DNA from: Anaerolineales bacterium
Lineage (GTDB): Bacteria > Chloroflexota > Anaerolineae > 4572-78 > J111
NCBI GenBank assembly: GCA_020634855.1
Contig: JACKAU010000006.1
Span: forward strand, 310,001 to 374,000
Direction: 5' to 3'
Length of the DNA: 64,000 nucleotides
In this document: piece after piece, positions 60,342 through 64,000 of the stretch
Layout of the letters: each line of letters begins with the position of its first letter
Position numbering within the stretch: the stretch's first letter is position 1
Position numbers and translations under genes: made by a program
The notes under the pieces: model-generated
What the model was told of the DNA's origin: nothing
The model's database searches: none
Seen by the model: the letters and a program-made list of their open reading frames with translations, nothing else

Positions 60342-60995
60342 TTACTCATCGAGAAAAACCAATCCCTCTTTAAGGGCAACTCGCATCAAACCAGTCACAT
60401 CATTGACGCCGAGTTTGGTCATTAAATTCATACGGTGTTTACTGACGGTTTTGGGGCTGATATGTAACATCTCGCCAATTTCATTATTGGTGAACCCATC
60501 AACAATCAGCTTTAAGACTTCATGCTCACGCGCGGTTAACTGCATGCTAGGGTCATCTGAACCGGCTTCCTGCTCCAAGTTCCACAAATTATTCAAGATC
60601 GATTTGGAAATTTCCGGACTTAAATAGATTTCCCCTCGCCGGGCGGCCAAAATAGCCAGAATCAACTCTTCATTGACGGCGTTTTTTAGCAGATAACCGG
60701 CGGCGCCGTGGCGGAGAACGCGCTGCGCAATTTTGCGGCGATTATGGACTGACAGCACAATGACTTGAGTTTTGGTATCGAGAGCCAAGATTTTGCTGGT
60801 AGCCTGCACCCCATCCAGACGCGGCATAGCGATATCTAGAATGACGATGTCGGGCTGTAATTTTTCGGCTAATTCGACGGCTTCCTGACCATCGGCCGCT
60901 TCGCCAATTACCTCGATGCGATCATCCCTTTCCAACAGGGCGCGTAACCCCTGGCGAACAATGTGATGGTCGTCGGCGATAATCACCCGAATCAT
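60342..60995 (-). CDS. NarL/LuxR-type response regulator
   Basis: A 217-residue regulator with a receiver domain (Asp54 in VILDIAMPRLDG) and a LuxR-type HTH (LTAREHEVLKLIVDGFTNNE, then MLHISPKTVSKHRMNLMTKL). The ATG overlaps the stop of the kinase gene at 60992 as ATGA, so the two are translationally coupled and form a cognate pair. DNA targets are not known. Confidence 0.92.
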   Translation of the reverse strand: MIRVIIADDHHIVRQGLRALLERDDRIEVIGEAADGQEAVELAEKLQPDIVILDIAMPRLDGVQATSKILALDTKTQVIVLSVHNRRKIAQRVLRHGAAGYLLKNAVNEELILAILAARRGEIYLSPEISKSILNNLWNLEQEAGSDDPSMQLTAREHEVLKLIVDGFTNNEIGEMLHISPKTVSKHRMNLMTKLGVNDVTGLMRVALKEGLVFLDE

Positions 60996-62875
60996 GACGC
61001 CATCTCCCAGGGGACACAAGCGGTTATGGTGGTCCCCTGGCCTAACCGCGAGGCAATGTTGATCGAGCCACCAAGCTGTTCAAATCGTTCCTTCATGCCC
61101 AGAAGCCCCAAACCTTGCGCTCCGCTGTGAGCCTGAGCCGGCAATATTACCAGAAAACCGCGCCCGTTATCGGCAATAGACAGGCAAACTTGGTGGTTGT
61201 TGTGACTGAGTTTCACTTTAACTTCACTGGCCTCAGCATGTTTGACCACGTTAGTTAGCGCCTCTTGTAAAAACCGGTAAAAACTAATGCGGATGGCATC
61301 GGCTAGCTCGGGCAATTCGAAACCTTCGTACCGAATTTTCAATCGAGTCCGTTGGGCAAAATCTTCACAAAATTCCTCAAGGGCGGCGTCTAGCCCCAAG
61401 GTGTCCAGTTCCGGCGGGCGCAAATCGTAGGAAATGGTGCGGATACGGTTCAAGGTTTGATCGGCCAGATCGCCGGCATCTTTTAACCGCTGTTGCACCG
61501 AGCCAAATCCAGCCGGCAGGTCATCGCGAATAAGGCCGAGGCTAACTTTGAGGGCGTTTAGGGCCTGGCCCGCTTCATCGTGCAATTCGCGCGAAACGCG
61601 CTGCCGCTCCGCTTCTTGCATCGTGATCAATTGATCGGCCAACCGTCTGAGCCGGTTGCGGTTGGTTTGGACCTCTGTGTATAAGTTGCCATTTTGAATA
61701 GCGGTTGCTGTCTGAATAGCCAGCGCTTCGGCCAGGTGGCCATCTTGATCGTGAAAATAGTTAGGGCTAGTTTTAGAGGCTATCAGAGCGCCAATCGTGT
61801 CTTGACCGGTAGTTAAAGGCACGCCTAACCAACTCCGGGAGGCTTCGCCGACAATAACCGGCTGCCAATCAGGCTCGGCTTGCGTATCTGAGACTATGGT
61901 CATTTTTTCGGTTTCGATGATTCTTTGAATAAGCGGGTATTTTGACAGCGGAAGTTGTCGTCCCGACAGCGGCCGCGGCTCGACGCTCTTATTATGGCCC
62001 TGGTAGGCGCTCACATACAATTCATCCTTGCTTCGACACAGCACCACCGCTGCGTGATCGTAGTGGATTAATCGATCCAAATATTTCAGTGAAATCGTGG
62101 CGATATGGTGAATATCAAGCGATTTGGTTAGCTCTAGATGAGCCTCGCGCAGAACTTCGGCGGTGGAGCGGGCCCCCTGTTCGGACACAAACAGATCCGC
62201 GTTTTGCAAGGCCAGCGCCACCTGAGTGGCCATCGCCGACAACAGTTCGAGGCGATCCTGATTGAGTTCGTCGTACTCATCACTCAACAGGGTCATAATC
62301 CCCGACATTTTCTCATCGGCCAGCATCGGAACCGCTGCTGCCGAGCAAATGTCGTCGTCTAAACCGGGAATAGGCAGCCAATACTCGCTGCAATTTACAT
62401 CGGGTAACGCGACAGCCTCTTTCGATTGAGCCGCCTGCCAGGCCAGCCCGTGCTGCAATCGCATTTCCGCCTTTTCCTGATAAAGTTGGCGAGCGGCTTC
62501 ATTGTAACCGACCAAAGCTAACACCTGAAGCTGGCCGGTCTGTTCGTCGATGGCTAAAACCTCGCCACGCAAAATTGAGAGCGCCTCAGTAATCAACCCT
62601 AATGCGTCCTGGGCCACGGCGATCGGATCGACAATCTTAACTAAGCTACGACTCAATTTGTAGAGCAGTTGTAAGTTTTCTTGTTCTTTTTTTAGCTGAC
62701 TTAGGGTAGAAGTAAGATCGGGTTCGATTGGGGACGATGTTTCGGCGTTTTCGCCGTTTACTACCTGATGAGACTGAATTTTCTCATCAAGCTCTCCCAG
62801 TTCTTGGGACGAGTGGTCGGCCTGTTCATTTGGAGGGGGCTTACGCTGCTGATCCATTTTATCAATGTTCATCAC
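60992..62875 (-). CDS. NarL-type sensor histidine kinase with two GAF domains
   Basis: A 627-residue soluble kinase. Residues 1-60 are hydrophilic; GAF-like domains follow at about 75-215 and 235-395, then AERQRVSRELHDEAGQALNA with phosphoacceptor His432, the helical dimerisation segment, and a catalytic domain with LSIADNGRGFL and GLGLLGMKERFEQLGG. It is coupled by ATGA overlap to the LuxR-type regulator at 60342. Together they form a typical two-component pair. A start a few codons downstream of the given ATG is possible. Confidence 0.9.
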   Translation of the reverse strand: MMNIDKMDQQRKPPPNEQADHSSQELGELDEKIQSHQVVNGENAETSSPIEPDLTSTLSQLKKEQENLQLLYKLSRSLVKIVDPIAVAQDALGLITEALSILRGEVLAIDEQTGQLQVLALVGYNEAARQLYQEKAEMRLQHGLAWQAAQSKEAVALPDVNCSEYWLPIPGLDDDICSAAAVPMLADEKMSGIMTLLSDEYDELNQDRLELLSAMATQVALALQNADLFVSEQGARSTAEVLREAHLELTKSLDIHHIATISLKYLDRLIHYDHAAVVLCRSKDELYVSAYQGHNKSVEPRPLSGRQLPLSKYPLIQRIIETEKMTIVSDTQAEPDWQPVIVGEASRSWLGVPLTTGQDTIGALIASKTSPNYFHDQDGHLAEALAIQTATAIQNGNLYTEVQTNRNRLRRLADQLITMQEAERQRVSRELHDEAGQALNALKVSLGLIRDDLPAGFGSVQQRLKDAGDLADQTLNRIRTISYDLRPPELDTLGLDAALEEFCEDFAQRTRLKIRYEGFELPELADAIRISFYRFLQEALTNVVKHAEASEVKVKLSHNNHQVCLSIADNGRGFLVILPAQAHSGAQGLGLLGMKERFEQLGGSINIASRLGQGTTITACVPWEMAS

Positions 62876-63284
62876 TTATGGCATCGGCCTTCCACCGTTT
62901 GGCCATTCGTTTATATTTTACCTTTTCATGTTCTTTTGGGCATCAATTATACTGCTATTTCTGTTGATGGAAAAGTACAGCCGGTAGGCGGCTCCTTATA
63001 AACGAGACAGTAGTAGAGTCATAGACATTTAACGAGTTCGATGTAACGCTTAAAAACCCCTTACTCACTTAACTCTACAAACTCTACAAACTCCATAAAC
63101 TCTACAAACTCTATTATCCGCTCTAGCTACGCCAGGGCTAATTTCAAAGTCAATTAGAACTATCAAAGATAGCTCCGCTTGAACCTAATAATCGCCCGAA
63201 GTGGTATCGAGACTTGGCGTAGATCATGGTAACCTATAAGTAAGTAGGTAGTTTTAAGAATTAGAAAATAAAGGAGATATAAAA
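62876..63284. other. Intergenic region before PRC-barrel gene
   Basis: About 400 bases between divergent genes. It contains a G-poor run of AACTCTACA/AACTCCATA units at 63067-63115, similar to that at 18460-18495. No strong promoter or gene was recognised. Confidence 0.55.
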
Positions 63285-63644
63285 ATGACACATCATACTA
63301 AACCAGTTGTATTGTCTGCGACTTCAATTAATGGTGATAATGTAAAAAATGCTGATGGTGAGCATCTGGGCCATATCGAAGAATTGATGATCGATTTGGG
63401 GACGGGCAAAGTCGCTTATGTGGTTTTATCCTTTGGTGGGTTCTTGGGAATGGGCAATAAATTGTTTGCCATTCCGTGGGCTGCCTTTACCTTAGACGCG
63501 GAAAACAAAGAGTTCGTTCTCAATGTTAGCCAGGAAAAGCTCGAAAACGCACCCGGCTTCGATAAGAATAACTGGCCCGACATGACCAGCCGCGAGTGGG
63601 GCAGCGAGATTTACGACTATTACGAACACCAACCGCACTGGTAG
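63285..63644 (+). CDS. PRC-barrel domain protein
   Basis: A 119-residue soluble protein with the PRC-barrel beta pattern: SATSINGDNVKNADGEHLGH, ELMIDLGTGKVAYVVLSFGG, KLFAIPWAAFTLDAENKEFV. It is typical of stand-alone PRC-barrel proteins that have a role in stress or RNA processing in other bacteria. An AAGGAGA site precedes the ATG and a terminator follows. Confidence 0.88.
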   Translation: MTHHTKPVVLSATSINGDNVKNADGEHLGHIEELMIDLGTGKVAYVVLSFGGFLGMGNKLFAIPWAAFTLDAENKEFVLNVSQEKLENAPGFDKNNWPDMTSREWGSEIYDYYEHQPHW

Positions 63645-63667
63645 ACCGATTCATCGATCATAAAGAA

Positions 63668-63700
63668 AAAGGGACGCATTGATAATGCGTCCCTTTTTTT
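63668..63700 (+). terminator. Rho-independent terminator after PRC-barrel gene
   Basis: AAAGGGACGCATT and AATGCGTCCCTTT form a 13-bp stem with a three-base loop followed by T residues. Confidence 0.92.
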
Positions 63701-63789
63701 GGTTAAATTAGCTTGTCATTCATGCGGAAAAATACAAGGCAAACTTAAGTTTGTCGACAAACCCCACTTTTTGAGAAGTCCCTTTCAAG

Positions 63790-64000
63790 TTATTTTGGTG
63801 TGCCAAACCGTATTGTATAGCCGTTGCAATCCTTAATATCAAACTCCCGCATGCCCCAGGGATAATCGGCAATCCGGCGCTGAATATGAACCCCGTTGGC
63901 CCGATATTGCTGGTACAAGGCATCGATATTAGGGCCGACAAAAATGTATAATACCACTGCTGAGTTATGACTCTCAGGCGTGGCAGCGGTGGCCGATAAT
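63790..64000 (-). CDS. VOC/glyoxalase-family protein (5' end outside window)
   Basis: The last 69 codons of a minus-strand gene end with TAA at 63790-63792. The translation has VVLYIFVGPNIDALYQQYRA, then GVHIQRRIADYPWGMREFDI and KDCNGYTIRFGTPK, the C-terminal half of a VOC (glyoxalase/bleomycin-resistance) domain with the metal-ligand Glu position near WGMREF. The rest lies beyond the window. Confidence 0.82.
   Translation of the reverse strand, partial: LSATAATPESHNSAVVLYIFVGPNIDALYQQYRANGVHIQRRIADYPWGMREFDIKDCNGYTIRFGTPK

Noticed and set aside
63720..63941. 73-residue minus-strand reading frame at the right edge
   Set aside because: It is in another frame of the partial VOC gene, whose frame shows family motifs and ends at 63790.

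Overview
The window looks like a chromosomal segment of an uncultivated Chloroflexota bacterium (Anaerolineae/Caldilineae-like). This is inferred from gene style: branched-chain amino acid binding proteins with long Ala/Glu/Pro linkers, a PPi-type phosphofructokinase, ParB-like/universal-stress fusions, NarL-type kinases with GAF domains, and intergenic regions rich in small palindromic repeats. No rRNA or tRNA gene was seen.

Layout. 1-5376 (minus): a CBS-pair protein and a complete branched-chain amino acid ABC importer (binding protein, LivH, LivM, LivG, LivF). 5924-13236: a P-type ATPase, an uncharacterised gene, a clostripain-family (C11) membrane-anchored peptidase and an MFS transporter. 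13237-15007: a repeat-rich region ending in an array of 41-bp direct repeats, a promoter and a helical protein gene (cassette 1). 15140-23957: DUF2087 protein, PPi-phosphofructokinase, small membrane proteins, M23 peptidase/beta-propeller, YceI-domain protein and a ParB-like/USP fusion.

24182-41300 is the most striking region: a type VII secretion (ESX/Ess)-like locus, all on the plus strand and bounded by terminators. It encodes four short WXG100-like proteins, a zinc-ribbon membrane pseudokinase resembling EssB, a 2916-residue FtsK/SpoIIIE protein with seven P-loops (EssC/EccC family), a ubiquitin-like/FHA fusion (EsaB plus FHA), a long WXG100 protein carrying a frameshift, an EspG-like possible chaperone, two long WXG100 proteins with near-identical N-termini but unrelated C-termini (probable effectors), and a small partner. 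The usual actinobacterial (EccB, EccD, EccE, MycP) and firmicute (EsaA, EssA) partners are not visible, so this appears to be a distinct T7SS variant.

41468-47207: ATP-type PEP carboxykinase, a GH13 alpha-1,6-glucosidase, a second 41-bp repeat array (11 contiguous units plus two outliers), a promoter and a paralog of the 14213 gene (cassette 2). The two cassettes share the plan array, N17 promoter, about 70-nt leader, paralogous ORF, and may be an undescribed gene family or system. 47208-51231 is a decaying accessory island: a frameshifted reverse transcriptase, DUF433/DUF5615 and DUF4258-like/DUF2283 toxin-antitoxin-like pairs, a truncated HigA-like antitoxin and three copies of a ~95-bp repeat. 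51232-57254 holds a secreted protein, MazG-like enzyme, methyltransferase, SnoaL-like protein, luciferase-like oxidoreductase and a propeller lipoprotein. 57369-62875 (minus) carries two GAF-containing NarL-type kinases and two response regulators, one lacking a DNA-binding domain. The window ends with a PRC-barrel protein and a partial VOC protein.

Several frame breaks fall in homopolymers (G4, T5, two T8 runs), so sequencing error and true gene decay cannot be separated from the sequence alone.
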